Origin: Enterobacter oligotrophicus
GTDB taxonomy: Bacteria; Pseudomonadota; Gammaproteobacteria; Enterobacterales; Enterobacteriaceae
Reading direction: 5' to 3'
DNA: 64,000 nucleotides
Assembly (NCBI RefSeq): GCF_009176645.1
Contig: NZ_AP019007.1
Coordinates: forward strand, 2,914,001-2,978,000
Each line of letters begins with the position of its first letter. Within the stretch, counting starts at the first letter, position 1. The notes beneath the pieces were generated by a model. It was not told where the DNA came from, did not search any database, and saw only the letters and a list, made by a program, of their open reading frames with translations. Positions 25,331 to 33,683 of this stretch are shown here, in pieces. A program made the position numbers and the translations under genes.

Positions 25331-26206
25331 ATGACGCGCAGTTATCTCCCGCTTAATTCGCTTCGTGCTTTCGAAGCGGCTGCTAGGCACCTCAGTTTTA
25401 CGCACGCTGCCATAGAGCTGAATGTGACCCATTCCGCCATCAGCCAGCACGTTAAGGCGCTGGAGCAGCATCTGAATTGTCAGCTGTTTGTCCGCGTGTC
25501 GCGCGGGCTGATGTTGACAACAGAAGGTGAAAATTTGCTGCCGGTACTGAACGATTCGTTCGATCGGATCGCCGGAATGCTGGATCGCTTTGCCAGCCAT
25601 CGCGCTCTGGAAAAGCTGAAAATTGGCGTGGTGGGGACCTTTGCCACAGGCGTTTTATTTTCGCTGCTGGATGATTTCCGTCGCGGCTATCCGCATATTG
25701 ATCTTCATCTTTCGACCCATAACAATCGCGTTGATCCGGCGGCTGAAGGGCTGGATTACACGATCCGCTACGGTGGCGGAGCGTGGCATGGAACCGATGC
25801 TGAATTTCTTTGCCCTGCGCCGCTGGCCCCGCTTTGCTCGCCTGAGATCGCCGCCGGGCTAAAAACACCAGCTGATATCCTGAAGTTTACGCTGCTGCGT
25901 TCCTATCGACGCGATGAATGGTCTGCGTGGATGCAGGCAGCGGGTGAACATCCTCCGTCACCGATGCATCGGGTGATGGTATTTGATTCGTCTGTCACTA
26001 TGCTCGAAGCTGCGCAGGCTGGCGTGGGGGTTGCCATCGCGCCTGTGGATATGTTTACTCATCTGCTTAACAACGAACGCATTGTGCAGCCATTCACGAC
26101 GCAAATTGACCTCGGCAGTTACTGGCTGACAAGACTGCAGTCACGGGCGGAAACTCCCGCGATGCGTGAGTTTTCACAGTGGCTGGTGGGGAAAATGCAG
26201 AAATAA
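25331..26206 (+). CDS. ampR: LysR-type regulator AmpR
   Basis: A 291-aa LysR-family activator/repressor of ampC. The N-terminal HTH covers residues about 6-60 (SLRAFEAAARHLSFTHAAIELNVTHSAIS). The effector domain includes the conserved FDSSVTMLEAAQAGVGVAIAP. It senses cell-wall fragments: UDP-MurNAc-pentapeptide represses, anhydro-muropeptides activate. The start is ATG 25331, giving the MTRSYLPLN N-terminus known in E. cloacae; an in-frame GTG two codons earlier is possible. It ends 30 bp from convergent frdD. Confidence 0.96.
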   Translation: MTRSYLPLNSLRAFEAAARHLSFTHAAIELNVTHSAISQHVKALEQHLNCQLFVRVSRGLMLTTEGENLLPVLNDSFDRIAGMLDRFASHRALEKLKIGVVGTFATGVLFSLLDDFRRGYPHIDLHLSTHNNRVDPAAEGLDYTIRYGGGAWHGTDAEFLCPAPLAPLCSPEIAAGLKTPADILKFTLLRSYRRDEWSAWMQAAGEHPPSPMHRVMVFDSSVTMLEAAQAGVGVAIAPVDMFTHLLNNERIVQPFTTQIDLGSYWLTRLQSRAETPAMREFSQWLVGKMQK

Positions 26207-26207
26207 A

Positions 26208-26228
26208 AAACCCGCCGGGTGGCGGGTT
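26208..26228. terminator. bidirectional terminator between ampR and frdD
   Basis: AACCCGCC / GGCGGGTT around a GGGT loop, with TTTTTT on the minus strand (end of frd operon). It also ends ampR transcription. In E. coli the equivalent frd terminator doubles as the ampC attenuator, but here ampR separates the two. Confidence 0.88.
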
Positions 26229-26235
26229 TGATTAA

Positions 26236-26595
26236 TCAGATGGTCACCACGGCGATCAGCGTCACCACGGTCAGGATCGTCGCCAGACCGTAGAACACCC
26301 ATTTACCGCTCGGTACATGGATTTTCAGATCGTGCATCGCGTGGTGAATGCGGTGCAGTCCGCACCACAGCGGCAGGACGATCATCAGGAAGATGAACAC
26401 GCGGCCAATAAAGCTGCCCGCAAACGCCAGCACGCGCTCGTAGCTCAGCGCATCACCCGGAAACAGCCCCAGCGGCAACATAATGCCAACCAGCAGGATA
26501 ATCACCGGCGCAATAATAGCGCTCCACATACCGCCTGCGCCAAACAGGCCCCAGAAGACCGGCTCGTCAGAACGTTTTGGATTTGGATTGATCAC
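26236..26595 (-). CDS. frdD: fumarate reductase membrane anchor FrdD
   Basis: A 119-aa hydrophobic anchor of the quinol:fumarate reductase, with three membrane helices. It matches E. coli FrdD along its length, starting with [21 protein letters not shown]. The start is GTG at 26595, with GGAG 7 nt upstream, and the frame matches the family N-terminus. With FrdC it binds menaquinol and holds FrdAB at the cytoplasmic face of the inner membrane. It is last in frdABCD. Confidence 0.97.
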   Translation of the reverse strand: MINPNPKRSDEPVFWGLFGAGGMWSAIIAPVIILLVGIMLPLGLFPGDALSYERVLAFAGSFIGRVFIFLMIVLPLWCGLHRIHHAMHDLKIHVPSGKWVFYGLATILTVVTLIAVVTI

Positions 26596-26605
26596 AGTAG
26601 TCTCC

Positions 26606-27001
26606 TTACCAGAACAGTGCGATAAACAGGATGACCACGGTGACAATGGCCGTCACTCCCCAGAGCCCTTTGATGATTGGCTCTGGCCCCATTTTCTCGC
26701 TTTTTACAATGATGTTCGCCGCTTTTGGAGCCAGTTCAAACCAGGTTTTGGTATGAAGCAGTGCCGCCGCAAGCACAATCAGGTTCAGGATCACAATGAT
26801 CGGGTTTTGCAGAAAACCGACAAAACTGGCCCAGGTTTCAGGGCCGTGTTTGAGGGCAAAAACACCGTACAGTAGCTCAAGGCTGAACCAGACAGCCGGA
26901 ACCGCAGTGCCTTCACGCAGCATATAGAAGCGATAAAACGGCAGTTTTTTCCACCAGGTGGACGGCATCGGCCGCACATAGGCTTTGCGTTTAGTCGTCA
27001 T
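26606..27001 (-). CDS. frdC: fumarate reductase membrane anchor FrdC
   Basis: A 131-aa membrane anchor subunit with three helices, close to E. coli FrdC ([37 protein letters not shown] N-terminus). Conserved Glu29 of FrdC (in MLREGTAVP), needed for menaquinol oxidation, is present. Two ATG codons are adjacent; I use the second (27001), since AAGGAG is then 6 nt upstream. It lies 10 bp after frdB and 10 bp before frdD. Confidence 0.97.
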   Translation of the reverse strand: MTTKRKAYVRPMPSTWWKKLPFYRFYMLREGTAVPAVWFSLELLYGVFALKHGPETWASFVGFLQNPIIVILNLIVLAAALLHTKTWFELAPKAANIIVKSEKMGPEPIIKGLWGVTAIVTVVILFIALFW

Positions 27002-27011
27002 CATGCACTCC

Positions 27012-27746
27012 TTAGCGTGGTTTCAGGGTAGCGATAAGAAAGTCTTTCGAACTTTCCACTTTACCCTGCTGAATAGCAGCGGCCGGGTCGACGTGCTTCG
27101 GACAGACTTCGGAGCAGTAACCCACAAAAGTACAGCTCCAGACGCCGTTCTGGCTGTTAAGCTGCGCCATACGTTCTTTTTTGCCGTGGTCGCGGCTGTC
27201 CTCGTTATAGCGGTGTGCCAGGGTAATGGCGGCCGGACCGATGAACTCCGGATTCAGGCCAAACTGTGGGCACGCGGCATAACACAGCCCGCAGTTGATG
27301 CAGCCGGAAAACTGGTGGTACTTCGCCATCTGCGCAGGTGTCTGGGTGTTTGGCCCCTGCTCCGGTGTGCGCGGGTTGCCAATGATGTAAGGCTTAATCG
27401 CTTCCAGGCTTTCGATAAAGTGGGTCATATCGACCACCAGATCGCGCTCGATCGGGAAGTTACCCAGTGCTTCAACCTTGAGGCCTTTGGTGTAATCGCG
27501 CAGGAAGGTTTTACACGCCAGTTTCGGCACTTTGTTGACCATCATGCCGCAGGAGCCGCAGATTGCCATGCGGCAAGACCAGCGGTAGCTGAGATCTGGT
27601 GCCAGGTTGTCTTTGATGTAGCCGAGCGCATCCAGCAGAGAGGTTTGCTCGTCATAAGGGACTTCATAGAAAGCGCTGTGCGGTGCGGTGTCCACTTCCG
27701 GGTTGTAGCGCACCACTTCAACTTTCAGTTTTTGCATCTCAGCCAT
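27012..27746 (-). CDS. frdB: fumarate reductase iron-sulfur subunit FrdB
   Basis: A 244-aa electron-transfer subunit. The [2Fe-2S] cluster ligands lie in [16 protein letters not shown]...AC (residues about 57-77). The [4Fe-4S] and [3Fe-4S] ligands are in [12 protein letters not shown] (about 148-159) and the later [17 protein letters not shown]. It links the membrane quinol site to FAD in FrdA. The start is ATG 27746 ([15 protein letters not shown]), as in E. coli; it overlaps the frdA stop by 8 nt. An upstream Arg-rich extension is part of the frdA 3' end, not of this protein. Confidence 0.98.
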   Translation of the reverse strand: MAEMQKLKVEVVRYNPEVDTAPHSAFYEVPYDEQTSLLDALGYIKDNLAPDLSYRWSCRMAICGSCGMMVNKVPKLACKTFLRDYTKGLKVEALGNFPIERDLVVDMTHFIESLEAIKPYIIGNPRTPEQGPNTQTPAQMAKYHQFSGCINCGLCYAACPQFGLNPEFIGPAAITLAHRYNEDSRDHGKKERMAQLNSQNGVWSCTFVGYCSEVCPKHVDPAAAIQQGKVESSKDFLIATLKPR

Positions 27747-29529
27747 TCGCCTTCTCCTTCTTCTCGGCGGCTTCTGCTTCTGCACCGTACACGCGTTTAG
27801 CCGGTGGCAGCGTGGTGATTTTCACGTCGCTGTAGTCCAGACGTGTGGTGCCATCCGCGTCGCGCCAGGCGAGGGTGTGTTTCAGGAAATTGACGTCGTC
27901 ACGTTCGGTGCAGCCTTCATCCAGACGCTGGTGCGCCCCGCGTGACTCTTTGCGCGCCAGCGCAGAGTGCGCCATACATTCCGCCACGTTCAGGCCATGA
28001 CCCAGCTCAATGGTATAGAGCAGATCGGTATTGAAGACGCTGGAGGTGTCGGTGATGCGCACGCGCTTGAAGCGCTCCTGCAGCTCCGCCAGCTTGTCGA
28101 CGGTTTTCTGCATCAGCTCTGGGGTGCGGTAAATACCACAACCTTCTTCCATCGACAGGCCCATTTCGTCGCGGATTTTCGACCAGTTTTCGTTGCCTTC
28201 CTGGTTCACCAGATCTTTCAGGCGTTTTTCGACGTCCGTGACCTGTGCATCCAGCGCGGCGCTGTTGGCTTCGCCCGCGGTTGCTGCTCGTTCCATTGCG
28301 CGCTCGCCCGCCATACGGCCAAAGACCACCAGCTCAGCCAGTGAGTTTGAACCCAGACGGTTCGCACCGTGTAAGCCCACGGAGGAGCACTCGCCCACGG
28401 CAAACAGCCCTTTAATGCGGGTTTCGCACTGCTGATCGGTTTCAATCCCGCCCATGGTGTAGTGCGCCGTTGGACGCACCGGAATCGGCTCTTTCACCGG
28501 ATCGACGCCCACGTAGGCTTTCGCCAGTTCACAGATGAACGGCAGACGCTCCAGCAGCTTCTTCTCGCCCAGATGACGCAGATCGAGGTGGACCACGTCG
28601 CCGCGCGGCGTAGAGATCGTGTTGCCCTTGCGCCACTCGTGCCAGAAGGCCTGAGACACTTTGTCGCGTGGGCCGAGTTCCATATATTTGTTCTTCGGTT
28701 CACCGAGCGGGGTTTCCGGGCCCATGCCGTAATCCTGCAAATAACGGTAACCGTTTTTGTTAACCAGAATACCGCCTTCACCGCGGCAGCCTTCCGTCAT
28801 CAGAATGCCGGAGCCCGGCAGGCCGGTTGGGTGATACTGCACGAACTCCATATCGCGCAGCGGCACGCCGTGGCTGAGCGCCATGCCCATGCCGTCGCCA
28901 GTGACGATGCCGCCATTGGTGTTATAACGATAAACACGGCCCGCACCGCCCGTAGCCATCACCACCGCATTCGCGCGGATCTGGACAAGCGTGCCTTCCA
29001 TCATGTTCATCGCCACCAGACCACGCGCATGTCCGTCATCAACCAGAATGTCGAGGACGAAATGTTCGTCAAAACGTTGAATTTGCGGGAACTGGAGGGA
29101 GGTCTGGAACAGGGTATGCAGCATGTGGAAGCCGGTTTTATCGGCGGCGAACCAGGTGCGTTCGATCTTCATCCCGCCGAAGCGGCGAACGTTGACGCTG
29201 CCATCCGGACGACGGCTCCACGGACATCCCCACTGCTCAAGCTGGGTCATTTCCGTAGGGCAATGATGCACGAAGTAGTCAACGACATCCTGCTCGCAAA
29301 GCCAGTCGCCCCCTGCAACCGTGTCGTGGAAATGGTATTCGAAGCTGTCATGATCCTGCGCGACGGCGGCGGACCCTCCTTCTGCGGCAACCGTATGGCT
29401 GCGCATGGGATAGACTTTTGAAATCAGTGCGATTTTAGCGTTTGGATTGGCTTGCGCGGCAGCAATTGCAGCACGTAATCCAGCTCCGCCAGCGCCTATT
29501 ACGGCAAGATCGGCATGAAAAGTTTGCAC
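27739..29529 (-). CDS. frdA: fumarate reductase flavoprotein subunit FrdA
   Basis: A 596-aa catalytic subunit that reduces fumarate to succinate in anaerobic respiration. FAD-binding [10 protein letters not shown] is at residues about 12-21; His45 ([10 protein letters not shown]), which holds FAD covalently, is present. Active-site regions TMGGIETD and the HxHR-type REESRGAH equivalent ([10 protein letters not shown]) are intact. It ends with a lysine/glutamate-rich tail. First gene of frdABCD; the upstream region has an FNR-like site and a TATACT -10 element. Confidence 0.98.
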   Translation of the reverse strand: MQTFHADLAVIGAGGAGLRAAIAAAQANPNAKIALISKVYPMRSHTVAAEGGSAAVAQDHDSFEYHFHDTVAGGDWLCEQDVVDYFVHHCPTEMTQLEQWGCPWSRRPDGSVNVRRFGGMKIERTWFAADKTGFHMLHTLFQTSLQFPQIQRFDEHFVLDILVDDGHARGLVAMNMMEGTLVQIRANAVVMATGGAGRVYRYNTNGGIVTGDGMGMALSHGVPLRDMEFVQYHPTGLPGSGILMTEGCRGEGGILVNKNGYRYLQDYGMGPETPLGEPKNKYMELGPRDKVSQAFWHEWRKGNTISTPRGDVVHLDLRHLGEKKLLERLPFICELAKAYVGVDPVKEPIPVRPTAHYTMGGIETDQQCETRIKGLFAVGECSSVGLHGANRLGSNSLAELVVFGRMAGERAMERAATAGEANSAALDAQVTDVEKRLKDLVNQEGNENWSKIRDEMGLSMEEGCGIYRTPELMQKTVDKLAELQERFKRVRITDTSSVFNTDLLYTIELGHGLNVAECMAHSALARKESRGAHQRLDEGCTERDDVNFLKHTLAWRDADGTTRLDYSDVKITTLPPAKRVYGAEAEAAEKKEKANG

Positions 29530-29637
29530 GACATTCCTCCAGATTTTTGTTTTTCCGCAACGCGTGAACTAAAGGTAGCTCACCTGTCCGAACGGACGAT
29601 TGCGAAAGCGATTCCACTGCTCCTTTATGGGTAAAAC

Positions 29638-29679
29638 AGTATAACCGTATGGATGTGAGGGAAATTTGACGTGTTCGAT
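29638..29679 (-). promoter_or_regulatory. frdA promoter with FNR-like site
   Basis: On the minus strand, -10 TATACT (29638-29643) follows an FNR-like inverted repeat ATCGA-ACAC-GTCAA (29666-29679; consensus TTGAT-N4-ATCAA). The layout matches the E. coli frdA promoter, which FNR activates without oxygen. The 309-bp gap 29530-29838 between frdA and epmA contains this promoter, and otherwise I see only AT-rich sequence that must also hold the epmA promoter. Confidence 0.75.
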
Positions 29680-29838
29680 TTTTTTGCTGTTATGTGCGGT
29701 GATTTATCATCGTGATTGATGAATTTCGTCACGTTATTTTTCTGCGTAATGAAAAGGGCGCTTTTACTGCGCAAAATTTGTCTCCGCCCCGGCTTACGAG
29801 TAGACTTCGTGCCCTTGTCTGAAATCGGAGAAACACTC

Positions 29839-30816
29839 ATGAGCGAAACGGCCACCTGGCAGCCGAGCGCATCCATCCCAAACCTGTTAAAACGCGCAGC
29901 AATTATGGCGGAGATCCGCCGCTTCTTTGCCGATCGCGGCGTCCTGGAGGTGGAAACCCCGTGCATGAGTCAGGCAACGGTAACGGATATTCATCTGGTC
30001 CCGTTTGAAACCCGTTTTGTTGGTCCTGGCCACTCTCAGGGCATGAACCTGTATCTGATGACCAGCCCGGAATACCACATGAAGCGCCTGCTGGCGGCGG
30101 GGTGTGGCCCGGTGTATCAGCTGTGCCGTAGCTTCCGTAATGAAGAGATGGGGCGGCATCATAATCCGGAATTCACCATGCTGGAGTGGTATCGTCCGCA
30201 TTACGACATGTACCGTCTGATGAACGAGGTGGACGATCTGCTGCAGCAGGTGCTGGATTGCTCTGAGGCTGAAACGCTTTCCTACCAGCAGGCGTTCCAG
30301 CGCCATCTGGAGATCGATCCTCTTTCCGCGGATAAAACCCAGCTGCGTGAGGTGGCGGCTAAGCTGGATCTGAGCAACGTAGCGGATACCGAAGAAGACC
30401 GCGACACGCTGCTGCAACTGCTGTTCACCTTTGGCGTAGAGCCGCAGATTGGCAAAGATCGCCCGACATTTGTCTATCACTTCCCGGCAAGCCAGGCGTC
30501 GCTGGCGGAGATCAGTACCGAAGATCATCGTGTGGCAGAACGTTTTGAGGTCTATTACAAAGGGATTGAACTGGCGAATGGCTTCCATGAACTGACCGAC
30601 GCGCGCGAACAGCAGCAGCGTTTCGAGCAGGATAACCGCAAACGCAATGCGCGCGGCTTGCCGCAGCAGCCGATTGACACAAACCTTCTTGAGGCGCTCA
30701 AAGCAGGTCTGCCAGATTGCTCCGGCGTGGCGCTGGGTGTGGATCGTCTGGTGATGCTGGCGCTGGGCGCTGAACAGCTTGGCGATGTGATTGCCTTTAC
30801 GGTCGATCGCGCCTAA
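29839..30816 (+). CDS. epmA: EF-P--(R)-beta-lysine ligase EpmA
   Basis: A 325-aa class-II lysyl-tRNA-synthetase paralogue without the anticodon-binding domain. It activates (R)-beta-lysine and attaches it to Lys34 of EF-P. Class-II motif 2 ([20 protein letters not shown], about residues 100-119) and motif 3 ([16 protein letters not shown], near the C-terminus) are clear. The start is ATG 29839, matching E. coli ([10 protein letters not shown]), with GGAG upstream. Its pathway partners epmB and efp lie about 9 kb earlier. Confidence 0.97.
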   Translation: MSETATWQPSASIPNLLKRAAIMAEIRRFFADRGVLEVETPCMSQATVTDIHLVPFETRFVGPGHSQGMNLYLMTSPEYHMKRLLAAGCGPVYQLCRSFRNEEMGRHHNPEFTMLEWYRPHYDMYRLMNEVDDLLQQVLDCSEAETLSYQQAFQRHLEIDPLSADKTQLREVAAKLDLSNVADTEEDRDTLLQLLFTFGVEPQIGKDRPTFVYHFPASQASLAEISTEDHRVAERFEVYYKGIELANGFHELTDAREQQQRFEQDNRKRNARGLPQQPIDTNLLEALKAGLPDCSGVALGVDRLVMLALGAEQLGDVIAFTVDRA

Positions 30817-30821
30817 AAAGA

Positions 30822-30854
30822 TGCCGGGTGGCGCTGCGCTTACCCGGCCTACGC
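30822..30854. repeat. REP element after epmA
   Basis: TGCCGGGTGGCGC...CTTACCCGGCCTACGC, one palindromic unit beginning 6 bp after the epmA stop. Confidence 0.82.
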
Positions 30855-31013
30855 TCCCTGTGGCAACCTTCCTTTCCATTTCCGCACAACAACATTAAAA
30901 ACTGCCACTTTCTCTATACACAGGTCAATTTCTTAATTTGACCCGTATAGCCACAATTTTTGTCTGGTCATCTGATAACATCCGCGCAGTTTACTTCTCC
31001 TTCGGATGGTTAC

Positions 31014-32516
31014 ATGTCCCACTCAATTAAAAAAATGACCCTGACCGGGCTCATTCTGATGATCTTCACATCAGTCTTTGGTTTCGCGAACAGCCCGTCT
31101 GCGTTCTACCTGATGGGGTATAGCGCAACGCCGTTCTACATTGTCTCTGCTCTGTTCTTCTTTATCCCGTTTGCGCTGATGATGGCTGAAATGGGCTCGG
31201 CCTATCGTAAAGAAGAGGGCGGCATCTACTCCTGGATGAACAACAGTGTTGGCCCACGTTATGCCTTTATCGGCACATTCATGTGGTTCTCCTCTTACGT
31301 CGTCTGGATGGTCAGTACCGCTGCTAAAGTCTGGGTGCCGTTCTCGACGTTTCTGTTCGGCACCGATAAAACGCAGGTCTGGTCGCTGGCTGGCCTGAGT
31401 TCCACGCAGGTGGTCGGTATTCTGGCGGTCTGCTGGATGGTGGTGGTGACGCTGGTGGCATCTAAAGGCATCAACAAAATCGCCCGCATTACGGCGGTGG
31501 GTGGTATTGCCGTCATGTGTCTGAACCTGGTGCTGTTACTGGTGAGTATTGCGATCCTGTGCCTGAATGGCGGGCATTTCGCCCAGGAGGTGAATTTTGT
31601 TTCGTCGCCTAATCCGGGTTATCAGTCTGGCCTCGCTATGCTCTCGTTCGTGGTGTTTGCTATTTTTGCCTACGGTGGCATTGAGGCGGTGGGTGGCCTC
31701 GTCGACAAGACCGAAAACCCGGAAAAGAACTTCGCCAAAGGCATTATTTTCGCTGCGATCGTGATCTCCATTGGCTACTCGCTGGCGATTTTCCTGTGGG
31801 GTGTCAGCACCAACTGGCAGCAGGTGTTGAGTAACAACACCACAAACCTCGGCAACATCACTTATGTATTGATGAAAAGCCTGGGCATGACGCTCGGTCA
31901 GGCAATGCACCTGACGCCTGACGCAGCCACCACGATGGGGATCTGGTTTGCGCGCATTACCGGGTTGTCTATGTTCCTTGCCTATACCGGTGCGTTCTTC
32001 ACACTGATTTACTCGCCGCTGAAAGCGATTATTCAGGGCACGCCAAAAGCGCTGTGGCCCTCACGCATGACGCAGTTGAATACTGCCGGTATGCCTGCCA
32101 ACGCGATGTGGATGCAGTGCCTGCTGGTGTGCGTGTTCATTCTGCTGGTGTCATTTGGTGGCGATACCGCGTCGGCGTTTTATAACAAACTGACCCTGAT
32201 GGCGAACGTATCAATGACGCTGCCTTATCTGTTCCTGACGCTGGCGTTCCCGTTCTTTAAGGCGAAGCAGGATCTTGAGCGCCCGTTTGTGATTTTCAAA
32301 ACTCGTACCGCAACGCTGCTGGCGACCACCGTTGTGGTGCTGGTGGTGGCGTTTGCCAATATCTTTACCGTTATCCAACCGGTGATTGAGGCGAATGACT
32401 GGAACAGCGCACTGTGGATGGTCGGTGGCCCGATCTTCTTCTCGCTGCTGGCGATGGGGATTTATGAGAATTACCGCCGTCGGGCGGCAGAATCGCGCGA
32501 GTGGGCTGCGGAATAA
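31014..32516 (+). CDS. yjeM: APC-family transporter YjeM
   Basis: A 500-aa inner-membrane transporter of the amino-acid/polyamine/organocation family, equal in length to E. coli YjeM. It starts MSHSIKKMTLTGLILM and has the fold-typical first helix TSVFGFANSPSAFYLMGYSA. AIFAYGGIEAVGGLVDKTENPEKNF is the conserved helix 6 region. Twelve or more membrane segments are visible. I chose ATG 31014 by match with the E. coli N-terminus; the frame is open further upstream. The substrate is not established; YjeM is only inferred to carry amino acids. Confidence 0.93.
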   Translation: MSHSIKKMTLTGLILMIFTSVFGFANSPSAFYLMGYSATPFYIVSALFFFIPFALMMAEMGSAYRKEEGGIYSWMNNSVGPRYAFIGTFMWFSSYVVWMVSTAAKVWVPFSTFLFGTDKTQVWSLAGLSSTQVVGILAVCWMVVVTLVASKGINKIARITAVGGIAVMCLNLVLLLVSIAILCLNGGHFAQEVNFVSSPNPGYQSGLAMLSFVVFAIFAYGGIEAVGGLVDKTENPEKNFAKGIIFAAIVISIGYSLAIFLWGVSTNWQQVLSNNTTNLGNITYVLMKSLGMTLGQAMHLTPDAATTMGIWFARITGLSMFLAYTGAFFTLIYSPLKAIIQGTPKALWPSRMTQLNTAGMPANAMWMQCLLVCVFILLVSFGGDTASAFYNKLTLMANVSMTLPYLFLTLAFPFFKAKQDLERPFVIFKTRTATLLATTVVVLVVAFANIFTVIQPVIEANDWNSALWMVGGPIFFSLLAMGIYENYRRRAAESREWAAE

Positions 32517-32533
32517 TAGTTGGGCTGTAAGTG

Positions 32534-32560
32534 ATATCACCCGATACTTTCGGGTGATAT
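32534..32560. repeat. perfect inverted repeat before the low-GC pair
   Basis: ATATCACCCG / CGGGTGATAT, a 10-bp perfect repeat with a 7-nt spacer, 17 bp after the yjeM stop. There is no T run, so it may be a weak terminator of yjeM or an operator for the following genes. Confidence 0.5.
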
Positions 32561-32606
32561 GGGTGTGATGACGAGTGCGTTAAGTATAAAAAATGGATTT
32601 GAGTTC

Positions 32607-33317
32607 ATGAATGAAACGCTGCTTTTTTGTAAGGTTGATGAATATGGATTCCCACACTGGGATGGCTTTGACGCTTTTCGTTGGTATATGATCCCCACCG
32701 ATTGGAACTTTATGACGGGTGACGCATATTTATGGATTTATAAGAGTGCATGGCTTATATATCATAAGAATATGATTAAGCAGTATGCAAAAGAAGCAGA
32801 GATTCCTGTGCTGTTGCTTGCTGGTGTTGCAGTATCAGAGGTAGGCGGAATGCCGGAAAGATTCAAAGGAACAGGTGTTCTACAAGCCAGGCAGGTCATA
32901 GACGAGGTATTACACAAAAAGAATAAATACTCAAATAAAACCTCAGTTGGATCTATCGCTATACAGCTTGGTGTCGCTGCGCAAACTTTGGGTATTGATC
33001 CTGAATCTCTGGACCATTTTCAACAGTATAGACTTGCTCAATGTTTATTAAACAACGGCTTCAATATTCGAATAGTCGCCTTCCATTTACGTGACTTAAT
33101 TCTGTACGATAATCCTGGGATCAATACTGCTACTCTTACCGATGAACAAATTATACTTGCTGGTTCACGTTATAATCGAGGGATACAGAGAAATGCAAGC
33201 AATATAACTAATTCTATTCATGATAAGATAGGATCTCCAACACGAGAATACAGCGAGTATGGTCGCCGAATTATTGAAAAAAAGCAGACTATAATGAAAA
33301 TACTGGAGAGCGAGTAA
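32607..33317 (+). CDS. uncharacterised protein with lytic-transglycosylase-like motifs
   Basis: A 236-aa protein that I do not recognise as a named gene. No signal peptide. Three segments suggest a lysozyme-like fold: a helix ending in VAVSEVGG with a candidate catalytic Glu78, then SVGSIAIQLGVAAQTLG (113-129), similar to the 'S-x-G-x-x-Q' loop of lytic transglycosylases, then AGSRYNRG (185-192), similar to their 'AYNxG' motif. The start is uncertain: ATG at 32607, 32568 or 32559 are in frame, none with a strong ribosome site. Its stop overlaps the next gene's start (TAATG). Base composition is clearly AT-richer than the flanks, which suggests transfer. Position corresponds to yjeN of E. coli. 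Confidence 0.65.
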   Translation: MNETLLFCKVDEYGFPHWDGFDAFRWYMIPTDWNFMTGDAYLWIYKSAWLIYHKNMIKQYAKEAEIPVLLLAGVAVSEVGGMPERFKGTGVLQARQVIDEVLHKKNKYSNKTSVGSIAIQLGVAAQTLGIDPESLDHFQQYRLAQCLLNNGFNIRIVAFHLRDLILYDNPGINTATLTDEQIILAGSRYNRGIQRNASNITNSIHDKIGSPTREYSEYGRRIIEKKQTIMKILESE

Positions 33318-33631
33318 TGACCTGGAAAGTTTTCACGCTAAGTTTTTTATGGTTCATTGCCTCTCTGTTCTGGATTGTATTCTGCTCTGTTCAGGATAAA
33401 GAGTGGTGGATAGGTCAAGGTGATATAAAAAATATTTGCGATCTGATGAACTATATTGAAAATGATGACATCCGTGATGTAGGGATCTTTTATTCCCTCC
33501 CTGTATTTTTCCCGGCAATATATGCCATTGTTATTAAAAGGAAACGATATTGGTTTCTTTATCTGATAACTCTTTTTATCAGTGCGTATTGGTTATGGCA
33601 ATTTTTTATTCGCTATCAATTCTGTCTGTAG
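33317..33631 (+). CDS. yjeO: small inner-membrane protein, YjeO-like
   Basis: A 104-aa protein with three predicted membrane helices (about 5-25, 57-74, 78-98) and an acidic loop between the first two (KEWWIGQGDIKNICDLMNYIENDDIRDVG). Its position between yjeM and mscM and its length equal E. coli YjeO, so I give that symbol with caution. ATG overlaps the previous stop, so it is translationally coupled to the transglycosylase-like protein. An immunity or partner function is possible, but there is no direct evidence. AT-rich like its partner. Confidence 0.65.
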   Translation: MTWKVFTLSFLWFIASLFWIVFCSVQDKEWWIGQGDIKNICDLMNYIENDDIRDVGIFYSLPVFFPAIYAIVIKRKRYWFLYLITLFISAYWLWQFFIRYQFCL

Positions 33632-33647
33632 CCATTATCATCGCGAG

Positions 33648-33677
33648 AAACACCAGCCATAACTGATGGCCGGTGTT
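33648..33677. terminator. hairpin between the low-GC pair and mscM
   Basis: AAACACCAGCCAT / ATGGCCGGTGTTT, a 13-bp stem with one mismatch in the 52-bp convergent gap. No long T run, so termination strength is uncertain. Confidence 0.6.
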
Positions 33678-33683
33678 TGTGGA

